From the NCBI GenBank assembly GCA_004794655.1, contig SMMW01000379.1, positions 100,061 through 164,060 on the forward strand: a stretch of DNA of 64,000 nucleotides. Reading direction: 5' to 3'. This DNA is from Marisa cornuarietis (Eukaryota > Mollusca > Gastropoda > Architaenioglossa > Ampullariidae). This document shows positions 52,571 through 63,154 of this stretch, piece by piece (positions within the stretch are counted from its first letter, which is position 1; each line of letters opens with the position of its first letter). The translations under genes and the position numbers were made by a program. The notes beneath the pieces are model-generated. The model made no database searches and was not told where the DNA came from. It was given only the letters and a program-made list of their open reading frames with translations.

Positions 52571-55500
52571 TGAGAAAAAATAAAAGGTGGCCGTTTGTTT
52601 TTAAAACCTACCTTATTTTTATCTGTTTTCTTACATATTCAATGACAAACGCATTTTCTTTTCCTTGCAGTTTCAGAATTATAAGTAGTAATATAAAGAC
52701 AGTATACATACCTTCTCTTGCCAATATACGTCACGCGAAGCATCATGTTGTTTACGTTATTGTCCTCATAATAACTTTATATCTCGTCTCTGTCATTTGC
52801 TAAACATCAGACTTTGACAACACACAGAGGAACAATAACTTATGCAGTTATAAATCGGTGTATCGCTGTTCCTTCAGATCATCGCCTATGTACCGCCGTT
52901 GTGACATGCGCAGTACTGTGGTGTTCCCACGTGATGACATTTTTCGAGATTTGGTGTCCAGGTTCTTCATGGTGTCAGGTTGTATCTGCACTGTTGTCTC
53001 TACTCAAGCGGGACATTTTCTCGTAAAAAGGAAGTTGGCTCTTTGCCTGGTGAGACGACAGCAGACGAGATTCACAATGTAATAGCGTACACTATCGCAA
53101 TTTACTAGTGTACAGTATAGCATCGGGTCTTAAGGCCGAGAATGTGAAAATATTTCAAAACCGAAGGAATCTTGAAATCGTTAAGATGCAGATTAGTAAG
53201 GGGCAGTAGCGACAACTATAGTAACTACTCCGTGTTTCTGTGTAGAGGCTTTACAAGATATGTCGGTATCACAATATAACAGAGCCTTCTTAATCCGCAA
53301 GGACAAGTATCGATCAGACTTCTAACTGCTCATTTAGTTGCAATATAGAGCTGAGCTTATATGTATTTAAAGAACATTGGAAAAATAAGTTTACACACAC
53401 ACACGCACGCACACACATACACGCACACACGCATGCACACACACACACAACAGTAGGTATTGCATTAGGTTACCTAATGGTAACACAAACGCCACGATCA
53501 GTTAAAATAACTAACAAGAGACATTCAAATATCTACACAACCCTTTTCGATGTGTGTGTGTGTGTGTGTGTGTGCGTGCGTCCGTGCGTCCGTGCGTGCG
53601 CGTATCATGACATCAAATGCAAGTATCGCATGCGAAAAATATACTGGAGCACAGACAGTTTGCGAGAAATATAGCTGACACAAATGTCGCGACCTCAAGG
53701 TCATTACATGGAATCAGGTATCGTATCGGTTACCTCCATGAGTTTCAGTCATGGCGGACTTATGTCTGTCTGTATGTATCAAGTATTTTCGTCACTCGTG
53801 CCATCGGGTGTTTCGCGTGACTGAAGCAACAGCCTGGGTTCTCGGAAAAGCGCTCAAAAGTCTGACAAGGAAGTTATAGACAAAACGTGACCACATGATA
53901 CTAATGATACTAACCCGCGCAGTACAACACTATTCTTTAGAATAAGATATAAGCAGGCCTATATACAAACATGTTACACTCCCCGACCTGTTGACTCATC
54001 AACGGGATCAACTAATAAAGTGAGGGTAAGTCCTTGCTACAGGGAACATAAGACAAAACATATTGATTCCAAAGTCATAGAACGGTGCCCATATCCCACA
54101 CGTACTGTTTTACTCTGAAGCTGTAATGAAAGAGGTATGGCAAATAAACCCTATGGTAAGCAAACATAAATTAGTGACTACGGTGTGTGGTGATCACTTT
54201 GTGACTACGAAAACAAAACGCTTTTCCTAATTTTGTTTTGCAGAAACGACTCACCAACTCTGACGTACAGTTTTGCTAGGTTTTAGCATTTGTAAAATCC
54301 AGATGATGCATCATGTCCTCAGTTTATTTTAAATATCGTGTCCCTCAGAGTTTTAACAAACAAATGCAGTATTTAATCTCTTTAGTGAACGAGATTAAAT
54401 TGACTGATTATTGTCGATAAATTTGTAGTCCTAATTGCAAAAAAACTACCAAATGGTTCTATAGTTCCCGTGATGTAAAGATTGTACTACTTTACTGACT
54501 GCAGTCATAAGATCGGATAAAAATACACGCTAGAATGCAGTCATTGCTTTAAATAACATTTTTTGAAATTTAGAGCCTTTGTGAAATATCGATGGAATTC
54601 TACTGACATGTCCGGGCGATTCTAAGGATGAAGTCAGTGCAAGTAGACAAAGTTGCACTGAGTATAGGAATTTCTGCGAATGTCACTGGCTGCTCTACTT
54701 ACTAGTGGCGTGTGTTTTGTCAGTGCTATATATTAAATACATTATTTAGATACTTATTTAGACGTTAAAATGAGTCTAGTTTCAGCTTTATAAAAATCGA
54801 ATCCTTCATCAATGAACTGTTTTAGTTATTCATTAAGAAGCTATCGTTCACTTTGGTCGATTTCTTTTTTTTCTATAGGAGACTATATTAGGTCACTTTA
54901 TGCTGACAGAAATATCACGGCTTGTGGACTAAGTACAGGATATAGGTATAAAATACTGAGAATTATTGCGATGGTGCCACACATCTTCTCTGAATCAAGT
55001 GCTTTTGTATCTCTACCTCCCTGTGCATTATTCGTCTCTCTCTCTCTCTTTCTCCTCATTCTTCGTCGAGTGGCGTAACCTTCATTTGTTTCCACACACC
55101 TTCAAAACACATAAATCTTCAAGTGTGGACTGAGCGCCATGATAACTAGGAATGGATATTGTGTTCGTCATAATCTCGCTAAACATCAACATAAGCCCAT
55201 TACCACCTATCAGTAACACGAAACATAGCAAACATAATATTGTTTACGCCATAGAAAATTATAATTAGACAGTCCTTATGTAAATTCTCAACACTGATAG
55301 TGCCCTGCATTTATTAGTGTCTCCAACAGGTAACATGAACAACTAAAGGTCACAAATGACATTTAGCGACATATCTAGCATTCAGTATTCACGCAAGTAA
55401 CGCCAATTAACTGTAGGCCACACCGTAAAGCTGAAAATAGAAGCATCCACTGGAACGGGGAGCAGTGACACATGACACCACAAGGGAGCATACAAGCAAT

Positions 55501-56289
55501 TCGGGTAGAATGACACATAACTCGGGTCAGCGCCACTGACCTCTTATGACGGCCTTACTTTATTACCAGGATAAGTCAACAGCAGAACTGACATCCATTG
55601 ACTTTAATAAGCGGCAATGGTGAGTTTTTCTTGCTGTGAAGGTTGAAGGACAGTGTAATCAGACTGATGGCAAGGACTGATCTCTTCAACGTTTCTTATA
55701 TATCATATCGTTCACCTACACGACAGGTGTTTGTTCATTTCACATCTCAGCTGAGTGAATGGACTGAATGATGGCAACACTTCTGCCTTATCTTACTTAT
55801 TTAAGAACATTAGATAGCTCCGACATTAGACTACAGGTAAATGATTATGGCAAGCTAAGATGGCCGCTCTTGGTTGTGCGACGTCTGGTGCTCTTGATTA
55901 TCTTTCACATTTCTTGGATTTTGGACACATGTCGTGGTGTGTATTGGACTGTGTGTTACAATTGGAGTGTCGCGGCTGTGTGATGACGACTTTTTTGTTA
56001 ACGTGTGCCGGGTCTTTGCTAAACCGTTTTTATTCATCTTGGATATTGTGTCCGTTAGTTCCAACTGACGAGATGGAGGACAGATCCTATTTCTGTTAGT
56101 TCTTGCTTCATCTTCGTTTCTCCCTCTGCTGTTGTAGTTTCCCCTGCGCTACATTCCGCTGCTCTCTCCATCTTGCAGTTGCAGATGTAAGTAGAGAAGG
56201 CGAGAGGCGGTGTGAAGCGGAGGCTTTTGCCTGACGATCGACGCAAGAATTGACCTCCTTCGTCTCTTCTTCCACTAGCCGGATTTGAT
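52571..56289. other. intergenic, microsatellites only
   Basis: No supported gene. CA-rich repeats at about 53393-53449 and GT/GCGT repeats at 53550-53599. A frame of 88 codons at 54812-55078 is low-complexity and not accepted. Confidence 0.4.
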
Positions 56290-56702
56290 GAGTGGGTCAG
56301 GCAACTTTCCAGTTTTCAGTGCAGATTTGAAGGATTCAGTTGTAGGAAGGTGGCGGATATGGAAAGGGAGAGTTCCAGTGTTTTGCTGCACAGTAGACAC
56401 AAATCTTGTGACCATATGTTGTTGCTCTGGTGACAGGAACAGTTAGGATACGGTCGTCAGACGAAGAGCGTAGAGTCTGGCCGGGATGTGAGGGATGAAA
56501 AGTTCAGAGAAATAGTCAGGACAGGAGCCTGCAAAGAAATTAAAACACAGCACAGACAGTTTGTACTGGATGAGAGAACAGATGGGTAGCCAGTGTAGAA
56601 AACGAAGGAGAGGAGTGACATGGTCCCGTTTCGTGGCTCTAAGCACCAGACGTGCAGCGGAGTTCTGTACTTTCTGGAGTCTCTGAATGAGGGATGAGGG
56701 GC
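56290..56702 (-). mobile_element. CR1/L2-like LINE 3' end
   Basis: Contains the C-terminal phrase DHVTPLLRFLHWLP and QYKLSVLCFNFF and the 3' UTR phrase found in the other copies. It begins abruptly at about 56702, in the middle of a hAT coding sequence, which marks the insertion junction. Confidence 0.75.
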
Positions 56703-57105
56703 AGTTTCAAAGTTTTCTGAAATGCCTCGTACAAAGATGAGCAACAGTGCAGTCTCATCGATATCAGTGCTTTCATCCAATGCCAAGGAAAACAGCTGAA
56801 ATGAAGGTACACGCCTTTTCAGTTGTGATGTCAGGTCTTCACCAATGGCTTCAATGCGGCGAACCACAGTTCTTCTCGACAAACTGACAAACTGACTTCT
56901 TCAAACTTCTTTCTTTGTTCTGTACAAACTTGATCAGCTACATCGAGCATGCTTTTTTTTGACAAATTCACCATCACTGAACGTTTTGCTGTGCTTGGCA
57001 ATGTTGTATGCGACCACAAAGCTGGCATGAGTAGCAGCTTTCTGGGCTACTTTGGTTTTTAAGAATACATTCTGCTGCTTTACAAGTTTTCTGTCCAGTT
57101 CTGTT
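56703..57105 (-). pseudogene. hAT-type transposase fragment (ZBED/GTF2IRD2-like)
   Basis: Frames in pieces read KKSMLDVADQVC, SRRTVVRRIEAIGEDLTSQL and FQLFSLALDESTDIDETALL, then LIFVRGISENFE. This is the conserved catalytic-core start of hAT transposases of the ZBED5/GTF2IRD2 type (…FSLALDESTD… with catalytic Asp). Frame changes at about 56880 show decay; the LINE interrupts it downstream. Confidence 0.75.
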
Positions 57106-57106
57106 G

Positions 57107-58870
57107 CTCTTGTTGTTGTTTTTTGTTGTTGTCTTTGAAAGGGAAAGTGCTTCCACCTCTCGGTGATTTCGCACTGTGGGGGATGGGGTCTTTGGGGAGT
57201 GTGGGGAAAGGGTTGCTGTTTTGTGGTGCCTGATGCGTGGTTTCACTTCTGTGCGTGCCCCCTATTTTTGTGGGTGTTTAGGTTTTCCAAGTCTGCATGG
57301 GTGGTGTATTGTATTTGTGCCCTCTTCATCCATTATTGGTCTGCCAAGTTTGCATGAGTCGTTACAGTGCTGCTGCCCTCTTTCCTCCTGCTGCTGCTGG
57401 TGCCGTTTGTTGCCAGTGTTTAGGGGTCCTGCCACGTGTACCGTGGTGGTGTATTGTGTTTCTTTGTTTGGTTCCATGTATTGCTCTTCCTCAATTTTTT
57501 TTTTTAATTTTTTTTTCCAGTGTGGATGGCTATGTTGTCCTGTTTACCCCTATTCTTATTTTATATTAGACTAGAGTTTGGGTAGCTTGTTGCTATAACT
57601 ACTACTAGTGACAGTATACTGTTCCATAGTTCTTTAGGTGGGTTGAGGCAGTTTCTGAGGTTTAGTCCCAGCCTATACTTATCTAGGAAATGTTTTAGTT
57701 CTTCTCTCTCTGGTTTATTTTCATTGCATTCCAACAGTACATGCGGGGTGCTAAGTCTGTCCCCACAGGCACATGAAGGTGGGTCTTTATACATTTTATA
57801 ATATTCTCCACTAAGCCTCATTCTGGTTATTTTAGTTTGGTCCGACCTGATTGATGTTAGGTACATCAAGGTGAGACTAGGCTGGTCGTCTATCAGTCTT
57901 CTAGTACCTATACCTTCATTTTTGTATTTTTCTTGCCACCTTATTTTTATTGCTGGTTTTATAGCTATTTTTCTCTCTGCTGGTGAAATAGAGATGTTTA
58001 GGGTGGTGACTTTAGGGTTATTTTCTTGTTTTACTGCCAGTTTAGCTAGTTTATCTGCCTCTTCATTTCCTTTTATTCCTATGTGGGAAGGAACCCAAAG
58101 GAACTTAATGTCTCCCTGTTTCTGGTTGATTTTCTTTATGATGGACAGTATCTTGTATACTATATCTATTCTGTTTGAGGATTTGTTTTTTAAAGCCTGA
58201 AGTGCTGACAGTGAATCTGAAATTACTACATATTGTTGTTGCGTTGTGTCCTTCATTCCGAGATGGAGTGTATGGAGAGCTGTCAGTATGGCCGTCAACT
58301 CAGCTGTAAAAATTGAAGTGTGTTTTGGGAGTCTGCTGGAGATGGTGATGTTACCGGGTTGGTATACTCCTAATCCGGTTGTGTTTGTCACTGGGTCATG
58401 AGATCCATCAGTATAAATCTGCACGTGTTCTTTGTATGTGGTGTTTAGCTTGAGCTTTGTTTCTGCAGTGATTTGGGCTTGGTGTTGTTCTTTGTTGTAT
58501 TTGGTGAGGTCAAGGTCTATCTGTGGGTGTGGAAGTGTCCAGGGTGGTGTTTGTATGTTGTCTGGTGGGTAAGGAGCTGTTATGTTAGTTTCTGCCCCCT
58601 TTGTGTTTTCTAAGTGTTGTATGTGTTGTTGTAGTGTGGGCTGTGGGGTGGGGCGGCCTGTTCTGTGTCTGTGGGGTTGAATATGAATCTGTCGGACTGG
58701 ATGGTCAGGTGGGAGACATTGAATTTTGTAGTAGTAGCTAGCTGTCCTTTCTTTTATTATTAATTCTATAGGTTTCTGACCTGTTTCCGCCAGTATTGCT
58801 AGGTTTGGTGTGTACGATGGTACTCCCAGAACTACTTTTAGTGCCCTGGCCTGTACTGACTTCTCCACGA
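57107..58870 (-). mobile_element. I-like LINE 3' part with RNase H
   Basis: From LGVPSYTPNLAILAETG onward the minus strand matches the C-terminal part of I/Jockey-group LINE proteins: RNase H with YTDGSHD, FTAELTAIL, ISDSLSALQAL and WVPSHIGIKGNEEADKLA (the D-E-D-D set), then a CACG…HVLLEC zinc-knuckle-like end. A 3' UTR and an AAC-rich tail at about 57107-57140 follow. The LINE's reverse transcriptase part is absent. Confidence 0.8.
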
Positions 58871-59765
58871 TCTCTCTCGTTAGATGACGTTTCGAGTCCA
58901 GATATTCCTTTTGAGTTTTCCTCCTACCACAATGTCTGTGCTCAAGTTTTCTGATTCGTTTTGTCAAAAGTTCCACTGCTCTGTTAGCCTTCGCATTAGC
59001 TGATTTCTCCATATTCAGATATTCTTCCAGGTCTCTAACACGTAGCTTGAGGTTTTCTGAATTGAATTCTGTTTCCCGATGAACTTTTCTTTCTGCCTCG
59101 ATTGTGCTATCCAGATCTTTCTTCAAACTTTCCTAACGTTCCTTGTAGGCTCTGATATCTGCTGAGGCTCTCAGTACGTCGTCAAACTGACTCTTATGCC
59201 TCAACTCCAATTCGTGAATCTTTTCTTTCAGATCACCAAGGGTCAACTTCTGTTGTTGGCACAGTACCGCCAATCGGTCTCTTTCCTTCTGGAAAACAAC
59301 TATCTCAGTCTTGAGTTGAGCAATTTCTCTGTCCCTTTCACTGATCTCTAATTGTAGTCTACACTCTTGACCTTCTGCGTCTTCTCTAGATTTCTGTAAG
59401 TTCTGTTGTGGGACTACCAGTTGTCGCAATGCCGATTTGTCGAATAACCGGTAAAGGACGTCATTTTTCACCTTAAATTGCGGATGTTGTCTTGCTGACT
59501 CTCGAAGTTTCTGCAGCGCCACATCTTCTTCCTGGTATTGAATAAACCGTTCTGGTTCGATTTTCCAGTTTAAAGCCTCCAGGCCTAAATGGGTGGTGTG
59601 ATGTGTAGTTGCCCTAGCTTGTGAGCGAGTCACAACCAAGGCGGAGGGTAGGTGGTAATGGTCGTAGTCTTGTACGCCCGGAACGTTCCCTATGATTAAG
59701 TCCGTGACCGGATGTTTGATCACGCAGCACTGCAAGAAACCTTTGTAGAAAGGCGACCGACACAC
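57561..59765 (-). pseudogene. fused frame: protease end - coiled coil - LINE RNase H
   Basis: One reading frame of about 735 codons broken only by a TAG at 59135-59133. From the start: the end of a retroviral-type protease (LIIGNVPG), a segment like the integrase N-terminal region of gypsy-type elements (up to LRQLVVPQ), a coiled coil of about 170 residues across the stop, then the LINE RNase H part. The reverse transcriptase and integrase core expected of the LTR element are missing. The coiled coil belongs to no family I recognise; weak resemblance to intermediate filament rods is not enough to name it. Confidence 0.6.
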
Positions 59766-61476
59766 GAGCTAGAGGGAAAGTTTCGATGTTCCCTCCAAAC
59801 GTTACACAGGACTGATTCCGTCCTAAATATTCTTCCTCCTGAACTAGATCAGCTCTAATGCCAGCCGTCGTAGCTCCCGTGTCTCGCAGCACTTGAACTG
59901 TTTTTCCTCTAACTGTCCCTGAGTAAAGTTCCAGGCGTCCTAATTCTTCGTGGGTTGATGAGGAACATAGAATACCAATGTTTGCTGTTTGCGGTGTCTC
60001 TCGGCCGTCCGTTCTTGGGGTGGTAGTCCCTAATGTGTTGGCACACACCCTGGCGATGTGGCCGAAACCCCGACACGCGTAACACTGGATCTTCCTACTT
60101 AACGTTGGAGATCCCTTTTCTGGTGATCGTGGTGTTGTAGTCGAACCCTGCTGTGCCATCTTGGGTGTAGGTGAGGAGGGCGGGTCAGGTCTTTTATAGT
60201 CAGAATTACTCTGAGGTCTGGGGTAACGGGGAGGAGTAGTTGGTCTTCGGTCTGGCCTCCTGCGGAATGTGGGCGATGACGGAGGCGTGGTAATTCCCAC
60301 ATTAGCGTAGGTAACAGTCCCTGTCCATTTTGACATTGACTGGCTGGAATGTGCCTGCCGATAACGTTCTGCACTATCTATCAGTTCCTTGGCATTCGAA
60401 AAATCGCGTTCCCTCAGAAAAACTGTTAATTCTCTTGAGACACTCTGAAGGATTTGCTCGCGGACTAATAAATCATGAAGTCCTTCGTACGTTTTTGGAA
60501 CCTTAGACAGTTCAATCCATCGGTTGAACCAACTAACCAATCGCGTGTGGAAAGAATGCATCGTTTCTTGAGCCTGGGGTCGCACATTTCGAAATTTTTC
60601 TCTATACCCTTCCGCGGTGTATTGAAACTTGAGTAATAATTCCTCTCTAAGTGTATCATAGTCTAGTCCACCTTGAGCACACAGATGATGATATAAGCTT
60701 AGAGCTTCTCCATGGAAGGTTGTAGCAATTTGTATGGGCCAGATATCCCTGGGCCACTTTAGAGCCTCTGCTTGAATCTCAAATCGATGTAAGAATGAAT
60801 CGATATCGTCAGTATCCTCCTGAAACACTGAAAGTTTATACGTGACTCCTCGTGGTGGATGATCCCCACTACTTCTCGACGAGTTCGAATCAGTCACTTT
60901 CTCTAATCGCAGTTTTTCCAATTCAAATGCTCTTTCTGCTTCTTCTTTCCGTTCTAATCTATCAGCTTCTTCTTTTCGTTCTAGTCTCTCAGCTTCTTTT
61001 TCTTTTCTCTCTGCTTCTTTTTCTTTTGCTAGTCTCTCAGCTTCTTTTTCTTTTCTCTCTGCTTCTCTTTCAGCTTCTTTTTCTTTCGCTAGTCTCTCAG
61101 CTTCTTTTTCTTTCGCTAGTCTCTCAGCTTCTTTTTCTTTTCTCTCTGCTTCTCTTTCAGCTTCTTTTTCTTTCGCTAGTCTCTCAGCTTCTTTTTCTTT
61201 CGCTAGTCTCTCAGCTTCTTTTTCTTTTCTCTCTGCTTCTCTTTCAGCTTCTTTTTCTTTCGCTAGTCTCTCAGCTTCTTTTTCTTTCGCTAGTCTCTCA
61301 GCTTCTTTTTCTTTCGCTAGTCTCTCAGCTTCTTTTTCTTTCGCTAGTCTCTCTACATGTCTATCATGACGTTCCACACCCTGCATTATATATCTAGTCA
61401 AAGCATCACCTACTAACCCTATCATTTCACCTTCTTTCTTACATGAGGCCACATCAAACACTAGTTTGGGATCCAT
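59614..61476 (-). CDS. LTR retrotransposon Gag and protease start
   Basis: ATG at 61476 (the frame opens a little earlier). Order: short N-terminus, a Lys/Glu/Ala/Arg repeat domain (about residues 45-185), a capsid-like segment (DDIDSFLHRFE to FRNVRPQAQETMHSFHTRL), a Pro/Ser-rich stretch, one CCHC zinc knuckle CYACRGFGHIARVC, and a retropepsin start with catalytic LRDTGA. At about 59765 the protease continues in another frame, so the gag frame then runs on meaninglessly to 59614. Typical of a Ty3/gypsy-type element; the break lies inside the protease rather than at a gag-pol border, so mutation is likelier than programmed frameshift. Confidence 0.8.
   Translation of the reverse strand: MDPKLVFDVASCKKEGEMIGLVGDALTRYIMQGVERHDRHVERLAKEKEAERLAKEKEAERLAKEKEAERLAKEKEAEREAERKEKEAERLAKEKEAERLAKEKEAEREAERKEKEAERLAKEKEAERLAKEKEAEREAERKEKEAERLAKEKEAERKEKEAERLERKEEADRLERKEEAERAFELEKLRLEKVTDSNSSRSSGDHPPRGVTYKLSVFQEDTDDIDSFLHRFEIQAEALKWPRDIWPIQIATTFHGEALSLYHHLCAQGGLDYDTLREELLLKFQYTAEGYREKFRNVRPQAQETMHSFHTRLVSWFNRWIELSKVPKTYEGLHDLLVREQILQSVSRELTVFLRERDFSNAKELIDSAERYRQAHSSQSMSKWTGTVTYANVGITTPPSSPTFRRRPDRRPTTPPRYPRPQSNSDYKRPDPPSSPTPKMAQQGSTTTPRSPEKGSPTLSRKIQCYACRGFGHIARVCANTLGTTTPRTDGRETPQTANIGILCSSSTHEELGRLELYSGTVRGKTVQVLRDTGATTAGIRADLVQEEEYLGRNQSCVTFGGNIETFPLARVSVAFLQRFLAVLRDQTSGHGLNHRERSGRTRLRPLPPTLRLGCDSLTS
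60950..61350 (-). repeat. coding minisatellite in gag (AKEKEAERL unit)
   Basis: A 27-bp unit encoding LAKEKEAER, with inserted variants EAERKE, repeated about fifteen times in frame. It makes a long, highly charged single alpha-helix. No unit breaks the frame. Confidence 0.92.
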
Positions 61477-61485
61477 GTTGCCCAC

Positions 61486-61919
61486 CGAAAAAAAAAATCA
61501 CCTAGTATCCTCTACACCAATACAATAGGAATATCAATGTAATCACAAAGTCAACAGGTATCGTCACAAGGCTTCTCTAAAAGTCTAAATCAAAAGGAAA
61601 TCACAATCACTGGATCAAATACAGATATGATATTCCAGTACTGCAAAATATACTGCAAATACTTCAAAGTGTAAACCTAAAATTCAGAACATACACACAA
61701 AAACACAATTCCAATCTCTAATATCCGATGGATGCAATATACACATGAGCGAATATCAACAAGCAAACACGGGAGGAACAATCCTCCAACTATACACCAG
61801 CAGTTATCAAAACCTCAATAGCAAAGGGATATAACTTCACAATATAACATAGGCTACTAGCCCACAAAGCGTGCAATTATATGCCTAGGCTACTATCTTA
61901 CCATTTCTTTATGCCTTAG
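61486..61919 (-). other. untranslated leader of the LTR element
   Basis: Between gag start and the minisatellite; AT-rich, no frame. Confidence 0.5.
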
Positions 61920-62157
61920 AGATTCTATCAACCACACAGGCTATTCAATCTGCCACACAGGCTTTTCAAATCGGCCACACAGGTTTTTTTTTTTTTTCAA
62001 CTCTGCCACACAGGCTATTCCAATCTGCCACACAGGCTATTCCAATCTGCCACACAGGCTATTCCAATCTGCCACACAGGCTTTACAAATCTGCCACACA
62101 GGCTATTCAAATCTGCCACACAGGCTTTACAAATCTGCCACACAGGCTATTCAAACT
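61920..62157. repeat. 22-bp minisatellite in LTR element leader
   Basis: About ten units of CCACACAGGCTATTCCAATC and variants, between primer binding site and gag. Could be a structured or packaging region, or a plain expansion. Confidence 0.85.
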
Positions 62158-62665
62158 GCATCCAACATTTCCATAATAGTTCTAAAGTCCAGACAATCAT
62201 AAAAACACTCAAAGTTAATTATCTTGTCTTCATCAAGTCACATTAGCAATTTAAAGTGAGGCAACCCAAAAAAAATTTTTCTTAAAACTTATCAAGACAG
62301 TAGACTATAGGACAGGGGACAGTCACTCCTTTCGGTTTCTACACACACTTTCACACACAGAAGAGAGAGGTGACAAAGAAAGACGAGACTCACAGTAGGT
62401 AAAGAGGCTAGGCCCTTACTGTGGAGTGAGCTATACAGTCTCCACAGACCCGTAAAGCTGGAGACGGGGTACTACTGCACAACGCCCAACATGTAACACT
62501 TAAACACTGAGCAAATATCAATAAGTTCAACCACTTTGCAAAATTTTCAAAGATAAATAACTAACTGCCAACCTTCTACCACTAAGTTCCAAGGGGATCA
62601 CAAACACCGAATCGAAGACACACTTTCACCCGACTCAACACAACACGAGATACACCCACGACAGG

Positions 62666-62682
62666 TCACGTCGGGGTCACCA
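62666..62682 (-). promoter_or_regulatory. tRNA primer binding site
   Basis: On the minus strand TGGTGACCCCGACGTGA, beginning with TGG as needed to pair with a tRNA CCA end, two bases inside the LTR end. This fixes element orientation (minus). Confidence 0.75.
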
Positions 62683-62684
62683 AT

Positions 62685-63123
62685 TGTGAAGGACCAAAGA
62701 ATGTGTAGACAGGTTACACCACACACATGGACTACACGGCACGCTTCACGTGTTCTTTCAATCAACACAAAACACTAAGATCTGCACATGGGTTTCTCGA
62801 GTTGTGTACTTGAGGTGGGGTTTCTAACTAAGTTGTATAGGGATCAAGATACATCAGTAATCCTTCAATAAATTCCTAAACATAAATCAATATATCAATA
62901 AGAGAACATGAATCACGATACACATCACTATCAATCCATCATTACAATCAAAACCAACTCTTACAACTACTGAACCGATTCTCTACAGTTCCAAGTCATT
63001 AGGTATCCGACCGAAAAAGACGTATAAACCAATCGTCCCGCCACGAGAGTCTTTTGTCAACTATGAAGAGATCAACTTACATACAGTTTCCAGTCCTCTT
63101 CGCATTCATTCCGTCTCTAGCAC

Positions 63124-63154
<31 letters not shown>

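Noticed and set aside
54812..55078. 88-codon + strand frame
   Set aside because: Low-complexity hydrophobic ending over a TCTC repeat; no support.
60852..61397. 181-codon + strand Leu/Phe-rich frame
   Set aside because: Reverse complement of the gag KEAER repeat; open because of the repeat unit.
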